In this document: piece by piece, positions 1-10,255 of the stretch
How the letters are laid out: each line of letters begins with the position of its first letter
Numbering within the stretch: position 1 is the first letter of the stretch
NCBI GenBank assembly: GCA_034698045.1
Contig: JAQGAU010000125.1
Location: 1-39,076, forward strand
Direction of reading: 5' to 3'
DNA length: 39,076 nt
Source of the DNA: Paramacrobiotus richtersi
Taxonomy: Eukaryota > Tardigrada > Eutardigrada > Parachela > Macrobiotidae
The notes under the pieces: model-generated
Database searches by the model: none
Told to the model about the DNA's origin: nothing
Seen by the model: the letters and a program-made list of their open reading frames with translations, nothing else
Made by a program: the position numbers and the translations under genes

Positions 1-102
1 CTTCGTACGCCAAGACTTCTCCACTCAAAACTACACTCGTACAAGTTAAATACAGGGACACAATCAAACACGCTATAGTATGCACCACCGAAACCAGTAC
101 CT

Positions 103-501
103 GTGGAGGCATTGGGATTCCGCTACGTCCACACGTCTCAGGAACACTTCCCAGAACCACCAGTGTTTTTGGATGACCAATTGTCCAAATCCTTGAGGAA
201 AAACGACCTGGACTCTCAGTTTGAACCAGTTGGAACAGCAGTCTACGACTCTACCGTATTTGCGGACTGCTTGGTATCTCAAAACCGGAGGACCGAGTTT
301 CGTGACGGATTGATTATCAGACCGTACCAGCTCCTCATATACACCGGTGGATCACAGCATTGGTTGAGGCCAATTTCGACAAGAAGACTGCGGATCACCT
401 CCAGAAACCACCATACCAGTATGAAAGTGATCGACCCAATGGACTGCCACCGAATTCTCATTGGATCGGCTGCGTGTACCATTGCGTCGTATGACACATA
501 A
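103..501 (+). pseudogene. 5' part of an unrecognised ORF in an LTR element
   Basis: An open frame of about 130 codons with balanced composition and no recognised domain. An ATG start is not evident: the first usable codon is GTG, and similar coding-like sequence continues upstream to the window edge in another frame, so the true start is probably outside the window. It ends at a TAA just after a segment overlapping the next ORF in a different frame. The simplest reading is one longer ORF broken by frameshifts. It lies upstream of a polypurine tract and LTR-like sequence, so I infer it belongs to a retroelement. Gag, protease, RT, RNase H and integrase motifs were looked for and not seen. Confidence 0.35.
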
Positions 502-1120
502 GACATTTTTGCAGCTGGATGTCCGCGGACACAGCGATATGTGGCTGCACCTGGCCTTGATGCTGATGCCGGATGCGAACCCGCTGTATATGGACCTGGT
601 GGCTCGCGCCGCATGGGACTTGTGTGACATCTTCACTACGATCCCGGACGAGAAGTTTAACAAAAGCAGAGACATCGTCCAACGTATCCTGGCTGCACGA
701 CTGATGCACATGAATTCGTGGAAAACACTTTCGGATGACTTACCCCGGATGGATGGTTTCCGCCATTCACAGGAGCTGAACGAGATGATCAAAGCTCTTG
801 GACCACCGCAGAAACGACATGAGGAGGTTCCCGAACTGTACAGACAAGGGTGTGCAACCCTGCCCATTGAACTGGAACCACGGGAAGTTCTCCAGATTAC
901 CAACTTCAGAACGGATCCCATGGAAGCGCCGGCGTACTACGTCGATAATGCGTACCAGTACATCACCATGTCCCGTGACGCAAAGATGCAGAAATTCGAC
1001 GCAGTAATGGACAACATTACCCTGGAAGTACGAGACGCCAGAGCCGCCGTGCAGAACCCGCAGGCGTTTGCCAGAGTGCGCGCGCATCTGCTGAACAACG
1101 CTTGCAGATCACCAGGATGA
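461..1120 (+). CDS. 3' part of the same unrecognised ORF (LTR-element accessory ORF?)
   Basis: A 219-codon open frame, the second longest in the window. The frame opens with TTG; the first ATG is at 491. The product is rich in Leu, Met, Asp and Arg and looks soluble and helical, with no transmembrane segment, zinc finger or DDE/YxDD motif. It overlaps the preceding ORF by about 40 bp in another frame, which suggests a frameshift near 490. It is followed by about 350 bp of non-coding sequence, then a polypurine tract and LTR. In LTR elements this position normally holds integrase or an extra 3' ORF, but no integrase signature is visible. Function unknown. Confidence 0.4.
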   Translation: MDRLRVPLRRMTHKTFLQLDVRGHSDMWLHLALMLMPDANPLYMDLVARAAWDLCDIFTTIPDEKFNKSRDIVQRILAARLMHMNSWKTLSDDLPRMDGFRHSQELNEMIKALGPPQKRHEEVPELYRQGCATLPIELEPREVLQITNFRTDPMEAPAYYVDNAYQYITMSRDAKMQKFDAVMDNITLEVRDARAAVQNPQAFARVRAHLLNNACRSPG

Positions 1121-1471
1121 ACCACAAACAGCTGAACCGGAGCCGGATGCCCACTGATGATTTAGAGTGGATGTACCGGATTGTTCCTGTTTCATTACGC
1201 ACCCCTGGACAGGATCTCACCCATTGATCTTCATTTCCTGTGACCAAGGACTACTGGACAGTATTTTGTAGTCATTATTGATGTTTTGCTTTTGTTCTCA
1301 CGACTTTGTTTGGCATTTTGCACAGGAAACGGTATTTTTTTATTTATTTTTGTGTAAATGTTTTACGGACTGGCCAGACCATGCACATACCAACCGGACC
1401 TTCCAGACCATCATCCCAACACCCCGGGACCTTTGGATCTTGGAGCGCCGTGGACGGACGCTCGTTACGTC

Positions 1472-1478
1472 GGGGGAG
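1472..1478 (+). other. polypurine tract
   Basis: GGGGGAG lies directly before TGTGACGATATG. A purine run abutting TG is the usual junction between the internal region and the 3' LTR of a Gypsy-like retroelement. The call rests on this arrangement only, because the other LTR is outside the window. Confidence 0.5.
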
Positions 1479-1530
1479 TGTGACGATATGCCATCCGCCT
1501 GGTGCCGGCATTCGTGTCTGACCGCCCGCG

Positions 1531-1592
1531 GATACGGCGTTCAGTGCTGCGCAGTATGCACGATACGGCGCTCGGTGCTGCGCAGTGTGCAC
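1531..1592 (+). repeat. 31-bp tandem repeat in the LTR U3-like region
   Basis: Two adjacent 31-bp units begin GATACGGCG and end GTGCAC or ATGCAC. They differ at only a few positions. A weaker third unit follows (GTATGCACGAACGGTGCTGG). U3 regions often carry such enhancer-like repeats. Confidence 0.6.
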
Positions 1593-1764
1593 GTATGCAC
1601 GAACGGTGCTGGCGCATCGACCGCGTGGTGCATTTAGGATGCAGTTTCCAGGATGGTCTGCCAGATCCTGCATCAGATGTAAGATGATGGTGGCACAGTG
1701 TACCACATTGTTTTGGTGGGCCGTCTTCCCTTGAGGTTTCCTCCCCCAAGGTTGTGTGTGTTTT

Positions 1765-1788
1765 GGCAATAAAGAGTTCTTTATTGCC
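1765..1788 (+). terminator. poly(A) signal inside a perfect hairpin
   Basis: GGCAATAAAG, a four-base loop and CTTTATTGCC form a perfect 10-bp stem. AATAAA (1768-1773) lies in the 5' strand of the stem, and GTGTGTG-rich sequence follows, as expected of a downstream GU-rich element. Interpreted as the LTR polyadenylation site. Confidence 0.5.
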
Positions 1789-2476
1789 TTGTGTGTGTTT
1801 TGTTGTTTTCCGCACACGACAGACCCCAGTAGATCAGGGGATCTGTCGTCCACGTTCCACGGTTGGCATCGTCTACGAGCCTTTATCTTCTTCGGAAAAT
1901 CAGCGGGATCGCCAGGCGTTCTTTGCTTAACAGAAAGATCGGTCAATTTTTCCTTATCCCAATTTTTCCGCCGTCAGGGACTCTTTTCGCGGCGATTTTG
2001 TGGGCGGCTAAGCAAAAGCAGCGGGGATGAATAACACTATTGCCGTCCAGCCAATTGTTGAATCGTCACGTCTGCAGCGACGAATAATGATTGCCAGCGG
2101 CTGAGAACAGGAACGGCGGATCGTTTTGGGCAGACACTTTGCGATGTTGTAGCGTTAGCAGTCCACAAAGCACTGAATGGAAGGCTTGACAAGGATCCGC
2201 GATGCATCAAGTGAGTGACTCGACGGCCCATCGGGTTTGGAGGGCGGTCTTTACTCCGACGCTCTTTTCTCCGACACTGGAGGTGCATTTTTGAATAACG
2301 CTTTGGTAGCTGCTCAAATGTTTGATGTACGTTGCAACACGGCGGGATCAGAAGGCGAAAAATCAGGACGCGGTGATAGTCAACGGGCTGGGCAGTGTGA
2401 CGATGACGTCCTGCAGCGTAGACGTTGCTCGCCGTTATGCAGCGCATAAGGTGCTTTGCGATGTAGGGTTGAGATT

Positions 2477-2640
2477 CATACAGTTTTGGATCAATATGAT
2501 ATGATACGAAATGAAATATGACGTATTAGACGTATGAAATCATGATATGAAATGAGATCATCCAATTGTCACAGTATGGGAGACCCTTGTATGATCATGA
2601 AATGATATGATAGGACGCATGAAATTTGAAATGTATGAAG
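2477..2640 (+). repeat. degenerate ATGATATGAAAT-type repeat
   Basis: Variants of ATGATATGAAATGA recur irregularly (for example near 2498, 2539, 2596 and 2617). It is an A/T-rich decayed simple repeat between the LTR and LINE copy A. The flanking sequence from 2037 to 2884 holds no gene I recognise. Confidence 0.5.
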
Positions 2641-2884
2641 TTATGACTTCGGCCTTATTGTGATGCACCTACGCTGTGTCTGTTCTGTGTGTGTGTGTGG
2701 GGATGTTTTTGCGCTCCGTGATGTGCACGCAGCATGAGGGAGTTTTTAACGGCGTTAATGCTTCACTTGAGCTACAATAGTACATAAGAAGAAAAAAAAT
2801 GAATTGAATGAGAGACGCTAAAGAAAACAGCGAACAACAAAAACTGACACTAAAGCACAAAAATACGACTCCCAGTTCCTTGCT

Positions 2885-3460
2885 AGAGTAAACCGTACCC
2901 ATAGCGCAGGTTCCATTCCCTCACTTGATTTCAACGCTTATCCGCTGGCGAAGGAATTCCATTGTTGGTGGATTCCCGTTGAGTTCTCGAATTCTGCGTC
3001 CAAGTTCCTTCAAGAACGACTTAGCTTGCGTCCCCAACTACCCCCATCGTTTAGCGGCGGCTGCGCATATTAAAGAAGCCCGAACAAAGTTTGATACTGC
3101 AAACCTGTCCGCAACTGTGACATACAACGAGTGGCATACCCGATTTTCAGGGCATCAGGATCAGCCCACCCGGGCGCTTACCATCGCCACTGTCTAGACC
3201 TGCAGGCTCCCGAATCGCTCAGCCAAGAGCGTGACGAACAACGTCATTCAGCGCCGAGTGTCGCTCGTGACGGCCTTGACTTTCTTACAACTCAACCCGT
3301 GGTGACCAAAGAAGTCAACATCAGCAGAACACCAGCATTTTGCCGCGGCACCGATTTACCTTGAAAACCTCTGCGCGTAGGCAGGTTGCAACTGCAGTTC
3401 CTTGGTGTGAGTTCTCTATGAGGTTTCCAAAAGATGCGACTGGCAATGCGGACAACCAGG
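2885..3460 (-). pseudogene. LINE copy A, C-terminal region
   Basis: On the minus strand this segment carries, in order, a GNLIENS-type stretch just after the hAT junction, DGKRPGG (about 3165-3190), KELGRRIRELNG (about 2970-3015), FLRQRISVEI (about 2926-2960) and a GN-containing tail. The same motifs in the same order are found in copy B (EDGKGFDGAT, LKEIGRRLF, VEIMRGNA) and copy C (EDGKRPDRAT, KEIG, LEIRRGN). The frame is broken several times. The C-terminal function is unknown. Confidence 0.7.
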
Positions 3461-4524
3461 CAGGGCCTAAAATAGTGTCAATTATTTGACACTTGTGTCA
3501 ATCTTTAAAAATATTTGTCAATATTTAACGCAAAAAGTGTCAATCTTTTAATCGTTTAAAAATGCAAAGAAAAAGGCAGAGGGGTCTGTGGCCACCGGCC
3601 GCGGCCAAGCCAGAATGATTTGTTATTTTTGTTACGCAGTTTACGTATCTCGTACCGGCTTGATACAGACGCACTGACGGAGTTTAAACTGCAACAGTGC
3701 CGCAACACGGATGTACGTATACGTAGCAGCAAAGCCACTACGGCCACACAGCGCATATCTTCGCTGTCCATTGTCCGGCCTTCCGATTGTGCTCTAAATC
3801 GCATACCAGTATATGCTAGCGTTTGCACTGTATGGCGTCTGCCTTTTACGAATATGAGGAAGCGAAGTCTAATGCAAAGTCTAAAATCGTGATGCGAAGC
3901 AAATTACTAATGGCCATCTGCATTATGCATGCAAGGTAAAATCTGCAGATTTTTATTCGGAGTGTTGCGAATTTCGCACATTGTTAACGCTTCTGTGCCG
4001 AAAAATAATATGAAAACATAAGCTGATTACTAAACGAGTGGCGCGCACAAAATAAGAATTCTAACTGACTTTAAGCTGGAAAAAGTAAATTTTTCGCGCT
4101 TCGCGCGAATGTCTCATCCCATTCCTTGACTACGCCATGGTGGGACCATGGGTTTCCGGTTGAATCGGGTGTGGAAATAGACTTTTCGTACCAAAAAAAG
4201 CCTAAAAAGTTCAAAAATTTTCGCGCTTCGCGCGGTTTTTCTTGTACTTATGCCAAATATCTTCGCGCTGTGCGCAGAACTATCTGTAAAAGAATTTTGG
4301 AAGTTCCTTCCTCCTCTCCATCACTCGGCACACATTGGCCACTGAACTGGCCCTTCTAAAGGTCGCGCAGAAAAGATCGTGATTGTACACAGAGCTGGTG
4401 AAGAGAGCGTTTTATAACACTCACCTCCCAGGGGAGAAGACTTCAGCCTTACACCCCAGAGGGGACGTAACCCCTCCAACCCAGGGGAGCGTCAATCATT
4501 AACTTTTAACTATTTTAGGCCCTG
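3461..4524. mobile_element. non-autonomous hAT-like DNA transposon
   Basis: Perfect 16-bp terminal inverted repeats CAGGGCCTAAAATAGT lie at 3461-3476 and, inverted, at 4509-4524. They are flanked by a perfect 8-bp direct repeat CAACCAGG at 3453-3460 and 4525-4532. A TIR beginning CAGGG plus an 8-bp target duplication is diagnostic of the hAT superfamily. The 1064-bp interior has no transposase-like ORF, so it is non-autonomous or internally deleted. It contains two copies of CGCGCTTCGCGCG (4096-4108 and 4222-4234), each a small hairpin. It also carries three near-repeats of CCCAGGGGAG/CCCAGAGGGGAC near 4428-4490. Confidence 0.85.
3474..3552 (+). repeat. subterminal GTCAAT repeats of the hAT-like element
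   Basis: GTGTCAAT or TTGTCAAT recurs four times in about 75 bp just inside the left TIR, spaced about 20-30 bp apart. An inverted GATTGAC-type copy lies near the right end (about 4494). Clustered subterminal motifs are typical transposase-binding sites in hAT elements; that role is inferred here. Confidence 0.5.
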
Positions 4525-6400
4525 CAACCAGGCTCGAGACTAAGGGGAGGATGCTGCCAATAAACGCGAACAGGTAATTACGTTGGCGGTCTACATCATA
4601 CTGGCCAGGATAGTAAATACTGCAAGCCCGTCCACACCGCTTGGTGCCTCTGAAGTGTAGGCGGAGGAGGCTCCATGCCGATTCGGTCGGCCCATGCTTG
4701 CACGACTTCCGCCGTCAACGAAGTGGCATTAATGTTATCAGTAATGATTCAGATATAATCAGACAGCTGCAGCCAAAAAAAAGATATAAGCCGGAAGCGC
4801 TGTGTCGGTTGCATGGATGAGTCCCAGTCCACAACATTTCAGCGGCAAAAACGCTTATTTCCAAATGCATTGAGGCATCTTAGCGTTGGTAATTATGCCC
4901 GTCTTGCTACGGCTCATTTGATTGAATTGCTGCAGCTCCTCATAATGCTTTCATCATTGTGCAGTTTCGAGATGAATCAAAATATTCGGGATCGCTAAGC
5001 AACTTTTTAACAGGAACAGCGACTGAGGTGCTGGCAGGATATCCAGCCAGTTTGTCGAAACCTCCATGGCTGTTAACTTCCCCCTGACTGACCGCATCTC
5101 TCCGCAAGACGATAAAGGTGAACCCAGCGGGTCCAGTCGGTCGGCCGCTACGATCTGGACATCATGGTATAAATCCAGGAACGAGCCGAGTGTGTCCATA
5201 TGTTCGACATCGGTCCCACCAAGAACATACACTTCAAACTTGTTCATATTCAGTTGCAGTCCTAATGCACCAGCGCTAATCTGAGGTTTCTCGAATAGAT
5301 CAAATATACAAATATAAGGGCCACATCTCCGCCGAACGCTGCTTCATGGAGGTACCACAAACGTAAGTCCACCCGCACTTCCTGGGACAGTTTGTTTAGT
5401 AAAAGGCAGAATTATGGTTGTCCAAGTGGGTCTCTTTCTTGGACCCCAGCTGCGGAAGAAATTCTTGTTTTGCGCTAGCAGACAGCGTGGTAGGGTAACC
5501 GTAGGCGGAATGAACGTAGCGGTAATATTCCGGGATGTTGTCGAATGCAGCGTCAGGAAGACGGCATCGTTCAGATCATGTCGAGAGCATTCCGAAAGTC
5601 GATTTTCAGGAACACTTTAACCCCTGGTGCCTTCTTAAACAGGGAAGTCCGCGCAGGTATCTTATTCCGTAGGACCTGATTGGCGAAATTTACCAGTGAG
5701 TGAAGAAACTTGTTTTTCGCGTTTCCTTCGGAGTATCACATGAGATCTTTCAAATTTGCGACTCTAGGGCCGTTTGGACTAGGTGATGGGTTGGTTGTGA
5801 ACGAGTTCAGGGCCCATGCCAGTTCTTCTTCCGTAACGTCTGGGGAAACTTGTGGCTGCTCGCGGAGTGTAAAGTAAAGCGGAGTAAAGCGGAGTGTCTG
5901 CAGCAGGATCAAGGTGTTTCTCTTCGGAAAGCACAGTAAATTCTCCCCTCACGGGGGTGATTGTTTCTTGGGACGCAAGAAGTCTGACCGCGCCCGTTAT
6001 ATTTCCTTCCTGCAGCTATAGTTGACTAGTTTACACATTGCTTCGTCGTTGGACTTTTTTTTGCTTGGTTTAGCAGCGCGGTGCCGAGGAACAGGAGAAG
6101 TTCCCTTCCGATCTGCCTTAACCGACGCGACCAATGAAGGACCTGTTCTTTTTTTTGAGGTGCTTGTCAGCACCTTAGGGGCGAAGGTGAGGAGTTGTGA
6201 CCTGGCGTCTTCGTCATTCCGATTGCAGCACCCGTCCAGGATTTCGGGTAGGGTTTCGGGCAGCCTCTTCTGTTATTTTCCCTTGTCCCGATGCAGTTTG
6301 AGGCCATGAAGTCTCTGGCAGTAAAACTACACAGATCACAGACCTGTTCCACTGGTTGGTCGGGTTCTTCCATTCGTGATGATCTGGTGCTCTCTGTACA
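4525..6400 (-). pseudogene. LINE copy A, zinc finger and reverse transcriptase region
   Basis: The minus-strand order is: CDLC plus a downstream HRDK zinc-finger remnant (6280-6350, split by a frameshift); GAVRLLASQETITP (about 5950-5990); VTEEELAWALNSF (about 5790-5845); motif A-like FLKIDFRNALDMI (about 5575-5615); YLHEAAFGGD in place of a YLDDG box (about 5325-5354); a GLQLN-type stretch followed by MNKFEVYVLGG (about 5215-5250); LKSCLAIPN (about 4980-5010); VVQAWADR (about 4690-4715); and RLLAASSP (about 4540-4565). Each has a counterpart in copy B or matches the general organisation of this invertebrate RT family as I know it. At least several frameshifts and stops make it non-functional. 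Confidence 0.7.
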
Positions 6401-8229
6401 CAGGACATTCTTTCAATCAGGAGAACATTCGAGGCACGCCGTGGGATATGTGGGAATAACGAAAGAGCGGCTCACCGAGTGCAACAATCTGGATTCATGA
6501 TGGCAGGAGGATCGGAAGGCCACGAGCAGTATCTTGTCGCGCAGCAGCTATATTTGCGCTGGGAGATCTTCCCCAACTACCTTCCAATTAAGGTTCAATG
6601 ACAAACTCCTGGCACGCAAGAAATTTGGCTTTTTCAAAATTGTTGAAAATCCTGACAGATTGCTCAGCTAGTTTGTCAAGAAAGGGACTAATATTCTCCT
6701 CTAAATTCCGAAAGTTGACGCTTATGCAAAAGGCGTGCGCGGTTGTATACATTAACCAGTGTCCAGCGCACATATCTGCATGGACAGTGCTAAAAATCGT
6801 ATGCCAGTACGGCGCCGCGTAAACTGTACAAGGCCGCATGTGCTTTTTCGGCTGGTCGAGTCTGACTGCGTGCAACTGGCCAGGTCAGATTTGGTGATTC
6901 AGTGATGTGGCATCTGCCTTTTTTCCGCACACGCCGGTTGATTTTCGCCCTTGAAGACCTGCGCCTATATAGTGCATGGCTTTTATATGTACATGTATCC
7001 TGCCTTCTGAAGCTGTTTTTATGCGAATAGGACGCAGCCTGGACGAGTACCGCTGGGGTGGTTAGACGACTTGAGTCAGAAGTGATACGCGTTCAATTTT
7101 TGACTTATAGATCCTGAGAAAATCACAACTTAGCACCGCGCTCCCTAATTCGTAGCTACAACGCACGATACAGCGATAATCAAAAAGTTAGTCAACAACA
7201 AAGACCTCGCAAATGCGGGGAAGACTACTGATTCTCCTTCGTGGCAAACAACCACTCAGTGGCACTCACGCACACCAATGTTCGGGGGCCAGTCTTCAGG
7301 AGTAAACATCTTACCAGACTCTTCGCCGAAAGAGCCATCAGTCTTTCTTTTCCTTGCCCGATTTAGCTGGGTGCTTCAACAACAGCTTTGACGGAACAAA
7401 GCCTGCCTCTGGAGAAGACAGTGACGTTTTACGTGTGTCACGAGCAATCTTCTTTCTGGCTGCAGTTGCCCATGTTCTATCGGTGCTCGAAGGAATTTGG
7501 GGGTAAGGGGTGGCGGAGCAGGGGGGAGGCATTTCCAGCTAAAGGTGGGACAAATCTACTTCGCTGCGGGGGAGGCTGACAGGGTTGCGTTTTGTATCGG
7601 GTTGCTAGGAGTCACCACATACGGCCTTTTACACCGCAACGATTGCAATCCCAGCTAGAACCGACAATCGAATACCAAGATTCGAAGACATTCGTGATTT
7701 TGTTCCCGATAACCCGTCTTCGGGGCAACAGTCCTTTGCTAAACTTATTCCGATTCTCCGGAAGATGGCGGGACAGGTATGTAACGACCTGACCGGTAAC
7801 ATCCTCGAAATCTACAAAGAGGAATTCTAGGCTACCTTAGACAAACTCGATGAAGGAAACAAGCTCATAAGCAGCGTGTCTCCTTCTGAAAAACGTGCTG
7901 ACAGAAAGTCGGAAGCGAAATGCTTCACTGGAAGCGCTGCAGGAATCCTTGGTATGTGCCAAAGTAAGTGCCCCAGTATTTACGGCCTCGGATGCGACTA
8001 CCACCCCAACCCACTCCCGAGCTGAAAGCGTCCCATCTTTGCTTCGCTAACCTTGGCTGGCGCAGCTACGGACCTCGAAACGTTGTCAATAGTCAAAATT
8101 CGAAAGATCAGAACTTTCAACAATCAGAATCAAACAGTCAAATTAATCCAAGGCACTGAGAAAGTGCACAACCGAACGTTATATACAATTCATCACTGCA
8201 AATTGTCTTTCTGAACGCTTTCGAAAAAA
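6401..8229. other. no recognised gene
   Basis: Only short open frames of about 60-95 codons, none with recognisable motifs. From about 7660 to 8300 the plus strand reads as coding-like sequence in shifting frames, with fewer stops than expected in places, which might be a decayed ORF leading into the palindrome that begins at 8230. I cannot assign it. A short repeat AGTAAAGCGG occurs twice within LINE copy A near 5875-5895 and not here. Confidence 0.3.
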
Positions 8230-9025
8230 TACGAGGACTTGAACTTCGACCTTTTCTGCCCCGACTTTATACTGGGGCTCAGCAAAGCTCCATTTGGCTA
8301 AGCTGCGCAGAAACGGCACATACAGCATAGGCTGGGAGTGATCGCAGTACACTGACAAGGGACCGGCGCCACATTTAACACGCAAACAGTTTCCGTTTTT
8401 ATTCTGCAGTTACATTTAATTATGAAGGTATTTTTAATAAACAGTTCAAGTCCAAACGAGCTCGAGTAGGACGTGGACAGAGTCCCAAAGATCAATGGGA
8501 TAACAGGTAAGTCGCCAGTGCTGCCGCCCTTGTATGTAACAGCGCACTGTGTCTGAACTGCTTTGCATCGTGTTCGGTAAGAGAGCGTGCCTCTGCGATT
8601 CCTTTGCTGTTGATCTGCGCGCAGAATCTGCTTTTCCCCTGCCACCCCATCAGGAAAAAAGTTGTCCTTCTCATATTTCGTTATTTTAAGGCTTTCAAGC
8701 CGAGTGAAATTGGATTCTGCGCCGCAAAGCGCCAGTAAATGCGACGTACGTGACAGAAACGACAAACACAGTGCGCTGTCATGCCAGGGCGGTAGCAGTG
8801 GTGGTTCCACTATCTTCCCATTAATTTCATCATTCGGATTATATACCAGTCACCCTCTAGCTCGTTTGGATCCGAACTGTTTATCAAAAATGCTTTCATA
8901 ACTAAATGTAACGACAGAAAAAAAAACGAAATTATTTGCGTGTTAAATGTGGTGCCGTTCCCTTGTGAGTGGAACACTGCCGAGCCCCGGTACAAAAGCG
9001 GGGCAGATCAGGTTGAAGTCCTCGT
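8230..9025. repeat. large imperfect palindrome (fold-back or inverted duplication)
   Basis: The sequence from 8230 to about 8640 is repeated in inverted orientation from about 8690 to 9025, leaving a loop of about 50 bp. Shared blocks include TACGAGGACTT at the outer ends, GGGGCAGA, GTTTGCGTGTTAAATGTGG, AACTGTTTAT and CACAGTGCGCTGT. Identity looks like roughly three quarters, with about 70 bp extra in the left arm. Each end is flanked by or contains TA, which could be a target duplication of a TA-inserting element. No transposase ORF is visible. Both long open frames on the minus strand here are a by-product of the repeated sequence. Confidence 0.7.
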
Positions 9026-9208
9026 ACAGTGTGAATAAACTGCGAAGTTTAGAAAACAGTGAGCACTGCAGCGCATCCGTAATCGATTACCTAAAAGCAT
9101 CAGGCTAACATGTACAGCAACATTTATTTTATTGTTTCTAAAGCCTCCGGCACCGACGCAAGCTTCAATAAGGGTGAATTGTTACTAGCAATAATGTTTG
9201 TTGCGCAG

Positions 9209-9457
9209 AATATCGTGCAAACCTATTGGGCGCAACATTAGCTTCCGTTACAACGTTCCGTTTAGGCATCAAAGGAAAGGTCCCTCGCGCCTGTGCACTA
9301 ATACTAATTCGTTTTGCCATCATTCTTTTGTGCGATTTAGTTACCATGCCTGTGTTTCGATTTACCCGAAGAAACTCGATTCAGTGGATCTGTTTTGCGG
9401 CTTTGCTGTCGCTAGGAATTTTGGAAATTACCGTCTTCCTTGACAAATGCCATATTT
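9209..9457 (+). CDS. candidate internal exon of a membrane protein
   Basis: An open frame of about 83 codons is bounded by a plausible acceptor (TTGCGCAG at 9201-9208) and a strong donor (GTAAGT at 9458-9463). It encodes two hydrophobic stretches, around ALILIRFAIILLC and ICFAALLSLGILEITVFL, separated by a short basic loop containing RFTRRN. This fits an internal exon of a multi-pass membrane protein such as a transporter or receptor, but the family is not recognised. No neighbouring exon was found with confidence, so it may be an orphan or pseudo-exon. Confidence 0.3.
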
Positions 9458-9681
9458 GTAAGTTACGCCCAATCAGCAACGGCGTTTGCATTTAGTCGGA
9501 CCAGGTCTGCAGTGTCCGAATTAGAACAAAATGTGTTAGGACAACATACGTTCGTTGTGCAACAACGGCTGGAGTCTGGGCCAGATCAGGGTTCGGATTA
9601 TAGCATATACAAGCATCCATTAAGGCTTGCGCTACGTTTAGCTTGTTCAAAATATTCCAGAATAGGTAACTGTGTTCAAAG

Positions 9682-10255
9682 GGCACCGTGACATTTCGCC
9701 GCCGTACTTCTCGCCGCGGCATAGCTCGCCGCGGACATTTCGCCGAACTCGCCCCCGCCGCCGGGACAACTGGCCGCAGTATATTTTTGGGTTTCTCGGC
9801 ATTGTACAGTGCACAGTGCTGTGCACTGCAGTTTTCTGTCAGTGCTCCATTTATCATGCGATTTATTATGGCATCTGATAGTACCTGGACAAAGTAATTG
9901 CAGTTTTGGAATTTTTATCGTGCCAACATTATTACTGAGCACTTTCCGAATGAATAAAAAATCGTTGCAACAACCAAACATGGCACGTGTTCGTAGCACA
10001 CGTTTTTGATTCTTTAGGGAGTTGTGGATAACTTGATAGTTGATCACTATTACCCCGGATATTATCGCAGTGTTTCGGCAAGTTAAGTTAAGTAAAGTAC
10101 AGTACATGTAGACAGTGTTCCACGGTTTGCTGGAATTATCAAGCGGCGAAACAGCCGCGACATTCCGCCGCGATTTCTAAAAGAACCGAGCGGCTAAATG
10201 TCTCGGAGCGGAAGGTACCGCGGCGAAATGTCCCGTGGCGAAATGGGCGGGTGCG
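9682..10255 (+). mobile_element. GC-rich-ended non-autonomous DNA transposon, copy 1
   Basis: Both ends are rich in TTTCGCCGCGG motifs in opposite orientation: GGCACCGTGACATTTCGCC on the left, and CCCGTGGCGAAATGGGCGGG on the right. The whole 574 bp aligns by eye, in reverse orientation, with the element at 37589-38790, including AT-rich internal stretches such as TCGTGCCAACAT and the end GAGCGGCGAAAC. No protein-coding capacity is apparent. Boundaries are taken from copy 2. The flanks (GTTCAAAG and TAAAGAGG) do not match, so this copy is older or has a damaged target duplication. Confidence 0.7.

Larger units (their letters stand above)
1479..2036 (+). mobile_element. probable 3' LTR of a retrotransposon
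   Basis: It starts TGTGACGATATG directly after a polypurine tract. A convincing AATAAA poly(A) signal sits at 1768-1773, and a T-rich, U5-like tail follows. I place the end at the CA of ATAACA (2036), giving a 558-bp LTR, but the 3' boundary is tentative because no second LTR is available for comparison. Inside are two 31-bp tandem units and two hairpins, one at the poly(A) signal and one at about 1827-1856 (GACAGACCCC pairing with GGGGATCTGTC). Confidence 0.45.
2885..6400 (-). mobile_element. LINE-type retroelement, copy A (dead, split by a hAT insertion)
   Basis: Read on the minus strand from 6400 to 2885, fragments appear in the order expected for one ORF: a C2-type zinc-finger remnant (about 6280-6350), a linker, the reverse transcriptase palm and thumb, a middle region, and the C-terminal region. 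The sections match copies B and C by eye at protein level. The transposon at 3461-4524 interrupts the ORF; with it and one target copy removed, the reading frame runs across the junction. Multiple stops and frameshifts are present, and the YxDD box reads YLHE (5343-5354). The LINE clade is not assigned. No endonuclease domain was recognised. Confidence 0.75.

Noticed and set aside
352-921. 189-codon minus-strand ORF
   Set aside because: Antisense to the better plus-strand frame at 461-1120; Arg/Ser-rich composition is typical of a shadow frame.
1344-1946. 200-codon minus-strand ORF across the LTR
   Set aside because: It crosses the polypurine tract, the tandem repeat and the poly(A) hairpin; low-complexity GC-rich sequence gives long frames here and no domain is seen.
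2394-2412. GCAGTGTGACGATGACG, similar to the LTR start at 1479, as a possible second LTR
   Set aside because: The match stops after about 12 bases and no other LTR sequence follows.
8298-8810. 170-codon minus-strand ORF
   Set aside because: It spans the centre of the palindrome and reads from one arm into the other; no domain, and its openness is better explained as chance in repeated sequence.
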